Below are positions 1-7,560 of a stretch of 64,000 nucleotides of DNA, in pieces. This stretch comes from Erythrobacter sp. (GTDB lineage Bacteria > Pseudomonadota > Alphaproteobacteria > Sphingomonadales > Sphingomonadaceae), in assembly GCF_035194505.1 (NCBI RefSeq), contig NZ_CP136573.1:2095001-2159000 (forward strand), in the 5' to 3' direction. The translations under genes were made by a program, and so were the position numbers. The notes under the pieces were generated by a model. That model saw only the letters and a list, made by a program, of their open reading frames with translations. It was not told where the DNA came from and ran no database searches. Position 1 is the stretch's first letter. Each line of letters starts with the position of its first letter.

Positions 1-1
1 T

Positions 2-298
2 GGGAAGTCCAAGAACCAATTTTGGGATCGCTATGATCAGACATTCATGCGCCTGACGGATGGATACTGGGTGACGCTCAAGATCAAGCGCGATGCAGAG
101 GCGGTAAGAGCAGCTGCCAAACAAGCTGAGCTGGCACAAAAGAGTGAGGCAGCAAGCTTGAGCTTCATAGAGGCGCGGAACGCTTTGGCGGGCTTCCTTG
201 GCTTGATGTTCTTCTTTCTAATTGTCGCCATGGAGCGGCATCAGCGGCGGATTGCGGCCGAGATTGCCACACTGAGAACTGATAAAGAGGCAGAGTGA
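2..298 (+). CDS. Partial hypothetical membrane protein (5' end outside window)
   Basis: The reading frame is open to the left edge, so the N-terminus is missing; an internal ATG at 47 is unlikely to be the true start. About 99 residues are visible. They show an Ala/Glu/Lys-rich, probably coiled-coil stretch, then one hydrophobic segment (about 20 residues, around positions 63-82, rich in Phe/Leu/Ile) and a short charged tail, so this is probably a C-terminally anchored inner-membrane protein. The stop codon is 1 base before the next ATG at 300, so it is very likely the first visible gene of a three-gene operon of envelope proteins. I do not recognise the family. Base composition is less GC-rich than in the core genes to the right. 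Confidence 0.6.
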   Translation, partial: GKSKNQFWDRYDQTFMRLTDGYWVTLKIKRDAEAVRAAAKQAELAQKSEAASLSFIEARNALAGFLGLMFFFLIVAMERHQRRIAAEIATLRTDKEAE

Positions 299-299
299 T

Positions 300-1400
300 A
301 TGAAAGCCTTACTGAAAGGCATGCTGATCTGCGCCGTGGGTATGGCGATGCCGCTTTCAACAGCTCCTGCTTCTGCTCAAATGTCCCCCGCGCAATTGAA
401 GGCGCAAAAAGAGCGAGCTGCTCGGGAGGCTGCGGCTCGCGCAGAAGCTGATCGTGCGCGAAGAGCCGCTGAGGCAAATGCTCGTGCTCAAGACGCCGCT
501 AGAACGCGGCAAGCTGCTTTGAAAGCAGAGAGCGCAAGGGTCGCGGAATCTCGCAAAAACGCGGCGTTGCTAGCTGCTCGGCAACAGGCAGTTCGGGAAG
601 GCAAGATTAATAGGGGCTGGGCAATCGGCGCTTGGGCGCCCGACAGTTTGCAATCCTGCAATTCAGGAGCGCCGTGGAATGTTTCGGATAATGGAAAATG
701 GTTTACCGAGGGGGAGGGTGGTACGTGGACTGTCGCTAATGGCACTCTAATTTTACGAACTACTGGGCGATGGGAGGCAGGCTCGGACACTCCGGAGGAA
801 AAGGGGGATTTTGGAGATGAGCCGATAACCCCTATTAAGTTTTCAGAAGATCATTTTGTTGTCGATGTTCACGGCGGGCATGATGCTTGGTTTCGATGCC
901 CAGAGGGCGATCTGGAATTCCAGATCGATCGGCAACGAACCATTCACAGCAAATATTTTCTACGAGAAGAAAAGTTTTCAGATGATACTGCAGGGTCCGG
1001 AGAAATTGAAATAGAGCTTGAAACCTACAATAGAGCATACCTCCTGTGGGAAGAAAATTTATATACTCAAGCGAAAGGCATCTTCGAGGAATATATAAAA
1101 AATTATCCGAACGGATATTACAGGAGTTTCGTGCGTAATTACTTAGGAATCTATTACAGGCTCCACGATGTGAATCTCCCAAAGTCTGCGTCTTGGTTCC
1201 TTCAAAACTATCAGTTAGATCCTGGTGGGGAGCGCGGAGCCGATAGCCTGCTGTCGCTAGCAGAAGTCATGATGCAGCTCGGGGATGAGCGGCGATACTG
1301 CATCGCATTGAGGGAGTTTATCGTCGAGTATGAATTTGAGGCAAAATACCGCCTCGAACCACGATTTTCAGCGATTTCTCGGCAGGAGCCATGCAGATGA
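300..1400 (+). CDS. Exported coiled-coil/TPR-like protein, function unknown
   Basis: 366 aa. The N-terminus is a signal peptide (Lys at positions 2 and 6, a hydrophobic core, an AxA-type cleavage region ending near residue 26). A long Ala/Arg/Glu-rich helical stretch (about 30-100) is predicted to be coiled coil. The middle region (about 105-210) is Trp/Gly-rich and looks beta-structured. The C-terminal 130 residues resemble tetratricopeptide repeats of the YbgF/CpoB kind (YNRAYLLWEENLYTQAKGIF pattern, about residue 239 on). It is translationally coupled to both neighbours: 1 base after the upstream stop and a 10-bp overlap with the next gene. Periplasmic location is inferred from the signal peptide. 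The function is not recognised; an envelope-assembly or sensing role is only a guess. Confidence 0.6.
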   Translation: MKALLKGMLICAVGMAMPLSTAPASAQMSPAQLKAQKERAAREAAARAEADRARRAAEANARAQDAARTRQAALKAESARVAESRKNAALLAARQQAVREGKINRGWAIGAWAPDSLQSCNSGAPWNVSDNGKWFTEGEGGTWTVANGTLILRTTGRWEAGSDTPEEKGDFGDEPITPIKFSEDHFVVDVHGGHDAWFRCPEGDLEFQIDRQRTIHSKYFLREEKFSDDTAGSGEIEIELETYNRAYLLWEENLYTQAKGIFEEYIKNYPNGYYRSFVRNYLGIYYRLHDVNLPKSASWFLQNYQLDPGGERGADSLLSLAEVMMQLGDERRYCIALREFIVEYEFEAKYRLEPRFSAISRQEPCR

Positions 1401-2203
1401 CGCAACACAGCGCATTTAGGAACATACTTTATATAGGTAATTTTTTTAAAAAGACGTTTGGCCTGCTTTCCCTAATTATCGCCTCGCCAACCTTTGCGCA
1501 GTTCTCCCCCAAAGATTTAAGTGACATGCAGGTTGTTACTGGTCCGGTCGTTGGTGTGCAGGAGGGTAGCAATTCGGCCACTAACGCGACCGGAATGCCG
1601 CCTAAAAATGAGAGCCTCGATTTGAACTCGGCTGCAGGTATCTGCAACGCAGCTCAACAAGCGAAGCAATCTTATACTCCGTTCATTTTCCCGAGAACTG
1701 ATCTTACCACATTGCGAGCCAGTGCTCGAAATCTCCCCTCCGATGCAAAAGATCAGTTCGAAACCGTGGCTGAGTACGACGCACGGCAGGTTGCGCGGCG
1801 TGTGGCATGGGCACAGAAGTACCACTTCTTAGTGCTTCCAACATCGGTCAATTTAGGCGGTGACGTCTATAATGCTGAAACCCAAACCTACATCATCGAA
1901 CCAGGTGCCCGTGTCACCGTGAAGCCAAGCGGTTGGGACGATCGGTATGGGTTAGAGAGCGGGTTTGTCGCTATCGACGTAGGAAAAGTGGGCAAGATTG
2001 AGGTGCAAATGGATCCTCAATCAGCAAGACAATTTTTCGCACAAAGCGGTGATCATGAAGTCGTTTACATCGTTCAGCCACAAGCGCCGTATTTTCAGGA
2101 AACGTCTCGATATCCGCTGCGCTATCATCTTCTCACGTCGACTTTTTGCAGTTTTGTCAGACGGAAGGCTGATCAGAAGGTTCTATATTTCGTTGGCCAG
2201 TGA
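1391..2203 (+). CDS. Exported hypothetical protein
   Basis: 270 aa, overlapping the upstream gene by 10 bp and so part of the same operon. The N-terminus has basic residues followed by a hydrophobic run and an Ala-containing cleavage region (SPTFAQ, about residues 32-37), consistent with Sec export. The mature part has no motif I can name; it contains a TVAEYDARQVARRVAWAQKY helix near the middle and beta-rich sequence after it. An alternative ATG lies two codons in (1397). The gene ends in front of a palindromic repeat and converges on the integrase. Together the three genes look like an envelope module carried by the island. Confidence 0.55.
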   Translation: MQMTQHSAFRNILYIGNFFKKTFGLLSLIIASPTFAQFSPKDLSDMQVVTGPVVGVQEGSNSATNATGMPPKNESLDLNSAAGICNAAQQAKQSYTPFIFPRTDLTTLRASARNLPSDAKDQFETVAEYDARQVARRVAWAQKYHFLVLPTSVNLGGDVYNAETQTYIIEPGARVTVKPSGWDDRYGLESGFVAIDVGKVGKIEVQMDPQSARQFFAQSGDHEVVYIVQPQAPYFQETSRYPLRYHLLTSTFCSFVRRKADQKVLYFVGQ

Positions 2204-2237
2204 AAGGGCAACAACCCGCCTAACATGACATCAAGTG

Positions 2238-2252
2238 GTCGTGTGACACGAG
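2238..2252. repeat. Island 15-bp inverted repeat, site 1
   Basis: Reads GTCGTGTGACACGAG, one base off the island consensus GTCGTGT-N-ACACGAC (7-bp arms, 1-base spacer). It lies between the exported operon and the integrase, 38 bases beyond the integrase stop codon. Related sites are at 3698, 4553, 4685 and 6972. It may be a recombinase core site, an operator or a terminator; the sequence alone does not decide. Confidence 0.7.
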
Positions 2253-2263
2253 TGTTTCGCGTT

Positions 2264-2283
2264 GTGTGTTACGAACACATTGC
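2264..2283 (+). repeat. 20-bp direct repeat flanking the integrase, left copy
   Basis: GTGTGTTACGAACACATTGC; a second copy with one difference (A to G in the centre) is at 3614-3633, so the pair brackets the integrase gene. The core TGTGTT-ACG-AACACA is itself an inverted repeat. An 11-base version (TGTTCGCAACA, opposite orientation) recurs at 13423-13433 near the right end of the island. Arm-type or core-type integrase binding sites are the likeliest explanation. Confidence 0.65.
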
Positions 2284-2289
2284 CCGCCC

Positions 2290-3543
2290 TCAAGCCGCCA
2301 ACCACTCCAAGTCCACCACAGTCGCTGACCTCCGCCGCTGCTTGGTCAACTCCCTGACGTTACCGACGGTGGACGTGTGCCCGTAGTGCTTTTCTAGCAT
2401 GGCAACGGACGTGCCCATGTTCCGGGCGAGGTGATACTCCTGCACACCCGCATTCAGCCGCTCTGTGGCGTAGGTGTGGCGCAGGGAATAGGGCGTTCGA
2501 ATGCGGCCATCAGGGCTATGCGTGACCCCAGCCATCTTGAGCAACGCAAGGAAGCTCTTTTTGAATGAGCCGATTGCCGTTCCGTCAGGGTGGCAAAACA
2601 CCAAGCTGCTCGCCGGAACATCGTTGTGCAGGTAGATGTCCGAGGCTGGGTTATGCAGGTCCTCGCGGCGCAGTTCCAAGATCGCTGCGAAATTGCGCCG
2701 CACCTCGCCGGAACTGGCAACGGTGGTGCGCCGGCCGGTTTTTCCTGAGACATTGAGAGCCACGTGGATCACGCCGAGTGTGTCGGGATCGGCAATGGCG
2801 CGAATGTCTTCCCAGCGCAGTCCCCGCGCTTCGCCCATTCGCAATCCGGTGTGATACAAGACCGTCACCCAATGGATGAGCATGAACCTGTCGCGCCGGG
2901 TCGCCACGCCTTCTGCTTCTGCAAATTCGGGCATCACAGCGACGACTTTCTGCCAATCGGCGTTCGAGAAATGGGGGCGACGATTTTGCTCGGCCTGATA
3001 AACCGGCATCTGCGGCATCGTGGGCAGATAGTCGTTCGCAACCCACCACTTGACGATGGTTTTCAATCGGCTGACATTGCGACGATAGGTGTTCTGGGAC
3101 GCCGATCCCTTGCGCCCGTTTGCAGCCACATGGTCCAGCATCCGCATGATGTAGGCCGTGTCGAGCTGATCGAAGCGATCCTTGGCCACGAAGTCCTTCA
3201 GCATCCGCGCTATGGACAGCACGGTCTTGAAATCCTCGGGCCTGTTGTGCTGCTCATGCGCGGCGAGGAATTCGTCCAGCCCTGCAGCAATGCGCTTGCT
3301 GTCCAGCCTGCGTCCGGCTCGCTGCTTGGCTACGCATTCCAGATACAGGTCATAGGCGCGATGGTAGGCCTCGTGTTCGTTGGCTGTGCTGCTGCTGCGA
3401 ATGATGTAGCCCTTGTGCCCCAGCACCTTGAGCCTGATGTCCCATTTGCCCTGCGCGGAGTTCTTGCGGCGGTAGAGGTAGATGGCACCGTCGAGGAAGG
3501 TGCGGTTATCCAGTTCCGCCTTCTCTGCGCGCAATCGGGCCAT
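2290..3543 (-). CDS. Tyrosine-type site-specific integrase
   Basis: 417 aa, normal length for a phage/island integrase. It should catalyse integration and excision of the element by DNA strand exchange through a 3'-phosphotyrosyl intermediate. The N-terminal 100 residues form an arm-type DNA-binding region, 110-190 the SAM-like core-binding domain, and the rest the catalytic domain. The first catalytic Arg is in TGLRMGEARGL (about 235), the HxxR equivalent is in SLRHTYATERL, and the nucleophile Tyr is in LEKHYGH near the C-terminus. The usual third His is replaced by Asn in ARNMGTS, a substitution common in this subfamily. The gene is bracketed by the 20-bp direct repeats and by 15-bp palindrome sites 1 and 2, which suggests the unit moves or has moved by itself. 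Confidence 0.93.
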   Translation of the reverse strand: MARLRAEKAELDNRTFLDGAIYLYRRKNSAQGKWDIRLKVLGHKGYIIRSSSTANEHEAYHRAYDLYLECVAKQRAGRRLDSKRIAAGLDEFLAAHEQHNRPEDFKTVLSIARMLKDFVAKDRFDQLDTAYIMRMLDHVAANGRKGSASQNTYRRNVSRLKTIVKWWVANDYLPTMPQMPVYQAEQNRRPHFSNADWQKVVAVMPEFAEAEGVATRRDRFMLIHWVTVLYHTGLRMGEARGLRWEDIRAIADPDTLGVIHVALNVSGKTGRRTTVASSGEVRRNFAAILELRREDLHNPASDIYLHNDVPASSLVFCHPDGTAIGSFKKSFLALLKMAGVTHSPDGRIRTPYSLRHTYATERLNAGVQEYHLARNMGTSVAMLEKHYGHTSTVGNVRELTKQRRRSATVVDLEWLAA

Positions 3544-3613
3544 GCCACGGCGCTAATGTCGGGTGGGGCTAGAGGTCGACCGGAAAAACGGCTGGTGGCT
3601 TGAAGGTCGAGCA

Positions 3614-3633
3614 GTGTGTTGCGAACACATTGC
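3614..3633 (+). repeat. 20-bp direct repeat flanking the integrase, right copy
   Basis: GTGTGTTGCGAACACATTGC, 19/20 identical to 2264-2283. It lies about 70 bases upstream of the integrase start codon, so it could also be an autoregulatory operator. Confidence 0.65.
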
Positions 3634-3697
3634 TTCGGTCGATCACCTCACTCCCCGGCTTAGGAAGGATGTGCTGGACGGGACGCGGTCGTGAATG

Positions 3698-3712
3698 GTC
3701 GTGTGACACGAC
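3698..3712. repeat. Island 15-bp inverted repeat, site 2
   Basis: Perfect GTCGTGTGACACGAC. Sequence about 50 bases before it and 10 after it matches the surroundings of site 4 (4685): both have a CTCAC-CCCCGGCT block and a GTGCTGG block upstream and GATTGGGG downstream. The repeat is therefore a unit of roughly 75 bp, not just the palindrome. Confidence 0.75.
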
Positions 3713-3778
3713 TGATTGGGGATGGGCGCGCAAGCTCAACCTTTTGCGGTCCTTCCGGTCACTATAATGTTGATGTCA

Positions 3779-4489
3779 TCAAATTTTGGGCGGCGAGTGA
3801 ATTGAAAAGGATTCCTGATTTTTAACGAATGATTGCCGGAATCCAAGTGGATCGCTTATCCCCACAATGGGTATTGCAGAATTTCCCGTGCCTAACAAAA
3901 TGACCGTGCCGTAACCGATCATTCCCCCAATAAGGCCCTGCTGGATCTGAATGCTCTCGATGCGAGGGATCAAAATTTCTACAGTATTGCGCTGAAACAA
4001 ACCGTATTTGGCGACAACTTTTTTATCGGTGATCGCAAGCTCTGTGCTGCGCCATTTTAAGAATGCAGCGCCAAATACGATGATTACGATCGTAAAAAAC
4101 GGTGGCATACTATATGCGAAGCCTGCGATGAAAAATGCGATTCCAATCAGCATTGTTGGCCACATTGACCAAATGCTGACATGGGCGCGGTACTTGATAG
4201 ATTCACCAAGAGACAATGTTGTTTGAACGAAGTTTTGCTTCGACTTAGACCAGAGGCTCCATGCTATCGCGACCATCAGAACTAGCGCGACTAGGGGCAC
4301 GAACTGCACCCAAGCTGGCGGCACATCGGCAGTTCCATTCTGCGCATAAACTGGGGCAGTGTTACCCAACGTCGTCAATGCCAATGCTGCCGTCAGCCCG
4401 GCTCGAAGGTATCCTTTGCCCACCCCAAGTCCCCCGTTCTTCAACATCCGGCCGAAATCCGGCCACACCGACAATTTTTGATATAGCAT
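3779..4489 (-). CDS. Membrane protein with bacterial PH domain (bPH2/DUF304-like)
   Basis: 236 aa. A hydrophobic segment near residues 27-50 looks like a signal or anchor, another lies at about 59-80, and a longer hydrophobic pair at about 106-145. The C-terminal part (about 145-225) fits the bPH_2 (YdbS/YdbT) pattern: a W-R-S-T-E-L-A-I-T-x-K-K-V beta strand, then Gly-Leu-Phe-x-R, an IPRIESIQIQQ stretch, and a Gly-rich GTVILLGTG strand. Such proteins sit in the inner membrane with the PH fold in the cytoplasm; their ligands are mostly unknown. The start is uncertain: ATG at 4489 has no clear ribosome site and ATG at 4447 is an alternative. The gene stands alone between palindrome sites 2 and 3. 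Confidence 0.75.
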   Translation of the reverse strand: MLYQKLSVWPDFGRMLKNGGLGVGKGYLRAGLTAALALTTLGNTAPVYAQNGTADVPPAWVQFVPLVALVLMVAIAWSLWSKSKQNFVQTTLSLGESIKYRAHVSIWSMWPTMLIGIAFFIAGFAYSMPPFFTIVIIVFGAAFLKWRSTELAITDKKVVAKYGLFQRNTVEILIPRIESIQIQQGLIGGMIGYGTVILLGTGNSAIPIVGISDPLGFRQSFVKNQESFSIHSPPKI

Positions 4490-4552
4490 CGATTGAAGAA
4501 TGGCCAGTGGGCGGTGCCATTAGGAATAGCGGGCCTTCGTTGGCGCGAAGCT

Positions 4553-4567
4553 GTCGTGTCACATGAC
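4553..4567. repeat. Island 15-bp inverted repeat, site 3
   Basis: GTCGTGTCACATGAC, one base from perfect, with C in the centre, so it reads in the opposite direction to sites 1, 2 and 4. It is followed by about 30 bases that match the sequence after site 5 (6972), including the end of a recombinase gene. Confidence 0.65.
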
Positions 4568-4580
4568 CACTCGCAGTCGG

Positions 4581-4628
4581 TCAGAGCAGCTCCACAGCCG
4601 TGCCTAGACGAATGTATCTCGGCACCGA
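4581..4628 (-). pseudogene. Relic of a tyrosine recombinase C-terminus
   Basis: On the minus strand this reads RYIRLGTAVELL-stop, matching the last residues of the recombinase at 7000-7560 (RYIDVNPDQLSAAVELL-stop) with a small internal deletion. At DNA level GTGGAGxTGCTCTGAC and the following bases up to the palindrome are also alike, so the similarity runs past the stop codon into non-coding sequence and is unlikely to be chance. The remainder of the gene is gone; the sequence joins directly to the 75-bp unit that precedes site 4. It is probably the scar of an earlier recombinase unit. Confidence 0.6.
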
Positions 4629-4684
4629 CGTCTCCTCACGCCCCGGCTCAGAAAAAACGTGCTGGCTGGGCGGCGTTGAGATTG

Positions 4685-4699
4685 GTCGTGTGACACGAC
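4685..4699. repeat. Island 15-bp inverted repeat, site 4
   Basis: Perfect GTCGTGTGACACGAC in the same orientation as site 2, and part of the longer repeat shared with site 2 (24 identical or near-identical bases from GGTCGTG to GATTGGGG). It lies about 90 bases upstream of the SHOCT-domain gene. Confidence 0.75.
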
Positions 4700-4788
4700 C
4701 GATTGGGGTCGAGGTTTGTACCAAATTGACAACTTTGGCTTGTTGACACCTCGCATCTCTGCGTTTGAAAGGCACATGGGAGTATTCG

Positions 4789-5856
4789 ATGAAGGTTAGC
4801 CATCCAGAGGAATCAAAGGGCAGTTGGTCAATTTCGGGAGATCGTATAGAGCGGTCATACCCAAGGAAATCGATTAACCTCGCGGATAATGTAAAAGAAA
4901 TTAAAGTCCGTGGCCACTCGGAGGCGAGGGACGCTGTTGCGGGCCGCGACGGGTTGCCTCGCGCCGCCGCTGGCGCAGTGTTGGGCTTTCTTATTGCTGG
5001 CCCTGTTGGAACGGTTTTGGGTGCTGGCGCTGGCGCTTCTGGGGCAAGTGCGGGCCAAGCAGGGCGCTCTGAGAGCTATAGCGTCATTCTAACCTTCAAA
5101 GACTTCCAGTTTTTGCTTGGCGACGTTACCCCCTTCGAGCTTGAGCAGCTGAGAGGTTTTCTAGCCCCCCCCGCTCCATTGGCAGCTCATACAGTCGAGA
5201 GTACAGGGGGCAGTTCGGCTGCGCCAAAGGTCATTTCGAATGCCAAGCCGGACGCTTACGCGGCCTTACCTGAACCGATCAAAGGCCGTTCAACAAAGCA
5301 GAAGCCATTTCCGATTTCAAAGCTGACGAAGAAGCTCGGGAAGCCACTCGAGGCCAAAAGCGTAGATCTGTTTTTTCGACATCTCCAGGTCGCCTTAGAC
5401 AGCGTCAACACGATCAAATGGCGGCACTACGATCTGGAGGTAGAGAGCGATCTCGAAATGGCCGAGATTGTGTCAGTCGCATTGTCGGCAACCAGCCACC
5501 AAATTCGCCAGCTATCATCACTGTCTGGGACAGCCGATGAGGTTATCGAATTGCTCGTCGCCTACTTCGCCCCCCTCGTTTCAGAGGATGCTGTGCGGAA
5601 AGCGTGGTCAAAGCCGAAGCCGTCGTCGGTCATAGCAAAAGCCGGCGCCTTGAAGATATTCAAGAAATGCCGGTCATTTGATCCTCTGCCCGAAACTGTA
5701 AGCAAGCCGGAGGCTATGAAGTCGCCAAACGGTGAAGCGTCATTTGATGCTGATGAGATTGAAAGAAAGCTAATAAATCTCAAGAGTTTGCTCGATCGCG
5801 GTGTCATTGGCGATGATGAGTATCGTGCGGCCAGGATGAAAACTCTCGGAATCTAA
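4789..5856 (+). CDS. SHOCT-domain protein with Gly/Ala-rich hydrophobic segment
   Basis: 355 aa from the ATG at 4789, chosen because GGGAG sits 6 bases upstream; a TTG at 4765 would add 8 residues. The N-terminal 50 residues are beta-rich and end at a hydrophobic Gly/Ala stretch (about 62-95, a glycine-zipper-like pattern that could insert in or associate with a membrane). A helical middle region follows (about 190-290). The last 33 residues (EIERKLINLKSLLDRGVIGD and on) are a SHOCT domain, a short C-terminal oligomerisation module often paired with PH-like or membrane domains. It is followed closely by a second membrane-protein gene. The biochemical role is unknown; presence on an island next to a PH-domain gene suggests a membrane-linked accessory system. 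Confidence 0.7.
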   Translation: MKVSHPEESKGSWSISGDRIERSYPRKSINLADNVKEIKVRGHSEARDAVAGRDGLPRAAAGAVLGFLIAGPVGTVLGAGAGASGASAGQAGRSESYSVILTFKDFQFLLGDVTPFELEQLRGFLAPPAPLAAHTVESTGGSSAAPKVISNAKPDAYAALPEPIKGRSTKQKPFPISKLTKKLGKPLEAKSVDLFFRHLQVALDSVNTIKWRHYDLEVESDLEMAEIVSVALSATSHQIRQLSSLSGTADEVIELLVAYFAPLVSEDAVRKAWSKPKPSSVIAKAGALKIFKKCRSFDPLPETVSKPEAMKSPNGEASFDADEIERKLINLKSLLDRGVIGDDEYRAARMKTLGI

Positions 5857-5880
5857 CGATATCGAACGAATGGATTGATA

Positions 5881-6912
5881 ATGACGGAATCTAAAAGATC
5901 GAAAAAGCAGCTAGCAATTGAATATTTCACATCTCTAGATGATTCTACTCCATTGAGGGATAGGGTTGATTCTTTAGTCGAATATATGAAAATGGAATTC
6001 GTGAACGGGCAGACCGAGAGGGTAGTATTTAATTACATTAGGGATATAATCCCTTCTAGTGACATGCCTTCATCTGATGACGAGATTTTTCATAAAATTT
6101 TGGCTCAGAAATTTTTAGAAGAAACAAAATTTGATCGCGGCTACTATAACTCTGCCGATGAGAATGATGAGCCGACCCGATGGGATTTGATGACTTCTAG
6201 AGAGAAGATTTTAAAAATTCTTCCCTTGATGAATTTATATACGACAGAAGTTTATGCGGCCAATAGTTTTGCTTTCTCAAGACGGAATGGGAAGCTATAT
6301 TTTGGGAAATATACAGCTGATCAAGAAGTCAGCGACAATGGATGGCTTTCTAGATTTTCCGATGGCGCGGACGCTCTAAAGAACCACTTCCCATTTCTGT
6401 CTAGGTGGCAGCTTGAGGAGCCGATGTCGGATGATGCAATGGTCGAGATATCGAAGACTGTCTTGTCTGACGCTGAGGCTGAGGAGGTAAGGGGGCTACT
6501 TACTAAGCATGGCAGCTCAGGCCTTGCATTTAAGGCGTTGAAAGAATCCGGTAATTCCAGATCGCGATCGCCTTCCGCTGAAAGGCAAAAAAATACGGGA
6601 CGGAACGGCGGCCTTGGCGGCGCTATATTGGTCGTGATACTTTTAGCCTTTGTATCTTATATATTCCTTAAGCCGAGCACCTCGCCTAGCGAAAATTCTT
6701 CGGAACCTGCAATTGCTTCAGATTATGAAGGGACCAGTGAATATAGATCCGAGTCTGACAGTTCCTACAGCGGACCTTCGTCTTCAATCCGCGAGAGCAT
6801 GAACTCTGAGCAGCGTGAAAAATATGATAATATGAGCTCCGAAGGTAAGGCCTACGTCGATGATCAGATGCGGCAATATGATGAGTATTGTGCTGGTTCG
6901 TCCGATTGCTGA
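5881..6912 (+). CDS. A+T-rich single-pass membrane protein, function unknown
   Basis: 343 aa from ATG 5881; a TTG two codons earlier is possible. Residues 1-230 are hydrophilic and helical, with a short beta region (FSRRNGKLYFGKYTADQ). A basic linker rich in Ser/Arg precedes one transmembrane helix (about 247-267), then about 75 Ser/Glu/Asp/Tyr-rich, probably disordered residues with two Cys at the very end. The soluble N-terminus is therefore probably cytoplasmic and the acidic tail periplasmic. Its codon use is far more A+T-rich than that of the core genes, the clearest sign of foreign origin in the window. It starts 24 bases after the SHOCT gene and is probably co-transcribed. I know no family for it. 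Confidence 0.6.
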   Translation: MTESKRSKKQLAIEYFTSLDDSTPLRDRVDSLVEYMKMEFVNGQTERVVFNYIRDIIPSSDMPSSDDEIFHKILAQKFLEETKFDRGYYNSADENDEPTRWDLMTSREKILKILPLMNLYTTEVYAANSFAFSRRNGKLYFGKYTADQEVSDNGWLSRFSDGADALKNHFPFLSRWQLEEPMSDDAMVEISKTVLSDAEAEEVRGLLTKHGSSGLAFKALKESGNSRSRSPSAERQKNTGRNGGLGGAILVVILLAFVSYIFLKPSTSPSENSSEPAIASDYEGTSEYRSESDSSYSGPSSSIRESMNSEQREKYDNMSSEGKAYVDDQMRQYDEYCAGSSDC

Positions 6913-6971
6913 TCATGCTTCAGAGGGGACATTACGAAATTTTTTACGATCCGTTCCCCTCGTTACAAGCA

Positions 6972-6986
6972 CTCGTGCCACACGAC
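6972..6986. repeat. Island 15-bp inverted repeat, site 5
   Basis: CTCGTGCCACACGAC, two bases from the consensus, with C in the centre like site 3. It lies 13 bases beyond the stop codon of the short recombinase, the same geometry as site 3 has to the recombinase relic. Confidence 0.6.
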
Positions 6987-6999
6987 GATTCGTGGTCAG

Positions 7000-7560
7000 T
7001 CAGAGCAACTCCACCGCCGCACTGAGCTGATCCGGGTTCACGTCGATGTACCGCTGCGTGATCTGAATACTGGAATGACCGGCCAAGGCAGCCAGCAAGC
7101 GGACATTGATGCCCTTGTTGGCCAGTCGGGTGATAAACGAGCGCCTGCCGGAGTGGCTGGATGCCCCAGCAAGCCCGCATTGCCCGTATATGTAGAGGAA
7201 CAGCTGGCACATGGTGTTGGCTGAGAAGTGACCACCTTTCTGACTGGCGAACAGCGGATCAGTGGCTTGCGCTGTTGCTGGCACGAATGAGCGCAACTCT
7301 CGCCGCAGCTTCTGGTTCAGGTAAACAGTGCGAGTGACGCCGCCCTTGGTCTGCGCTTTATCAAGCGTGAACTGATCGCGGATTTGACCATCATCGCTGC
7401 GCACATCGCCAACAGTCAGCGCAGCTATCTCTTTGGCGCGAAGTCCGAGGTGGAAACTGACCATAACAATGGCCCGGTCACGTGCTGCATGTCGCCTTGT
7501 GGCACAGTGAGCCATGACCAGCTTCAGTTCTGCCTCATTGAGCGTCCGCGCCTGCTTCAT
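7000..7560 (-). CDS. Short tyrosine recombinase (catalytic domain only)
   Basis: 186 aa, about half the length of an ordinary integrase: the N-terminal core-binding domain is absent and the protein begins directly at the catalytic fold. All key residues are visible: Arg in GLRAKEIAAL (about 41), a Lys in the beta-hairpin (TKGGVTRTVYL), HSGRR (about 137-141), AGHSS (about 160) and the nucleophile Tyr in QRYID (about 169). It resembles XerC/D-like catalytic domains. It could act with a partner protein, or use the palindrome 13 bases past its stop codon as its site. A relic of a close relative lies at 4581. A sharp inverted repeat at 7574-7591 lies just upstream of its start. Confidence 0.88.
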   Translation of the reverse strand: MKQARTLNEAELKLVMAHCATRRHAARDRAIVMVSFHLGLRAKEIAALTVGDVRSDDGQIRDQFTLDKAQTKGGVTRTVYLNQKLRRELRSFVPATAQATDPLFASQKGGHFSANTMCQLFLYIYGQCGLAGASSHSGRRSFITRLANKGINVRLLAALAGHSSIQITQRYIDVNPDQLSAAVELL

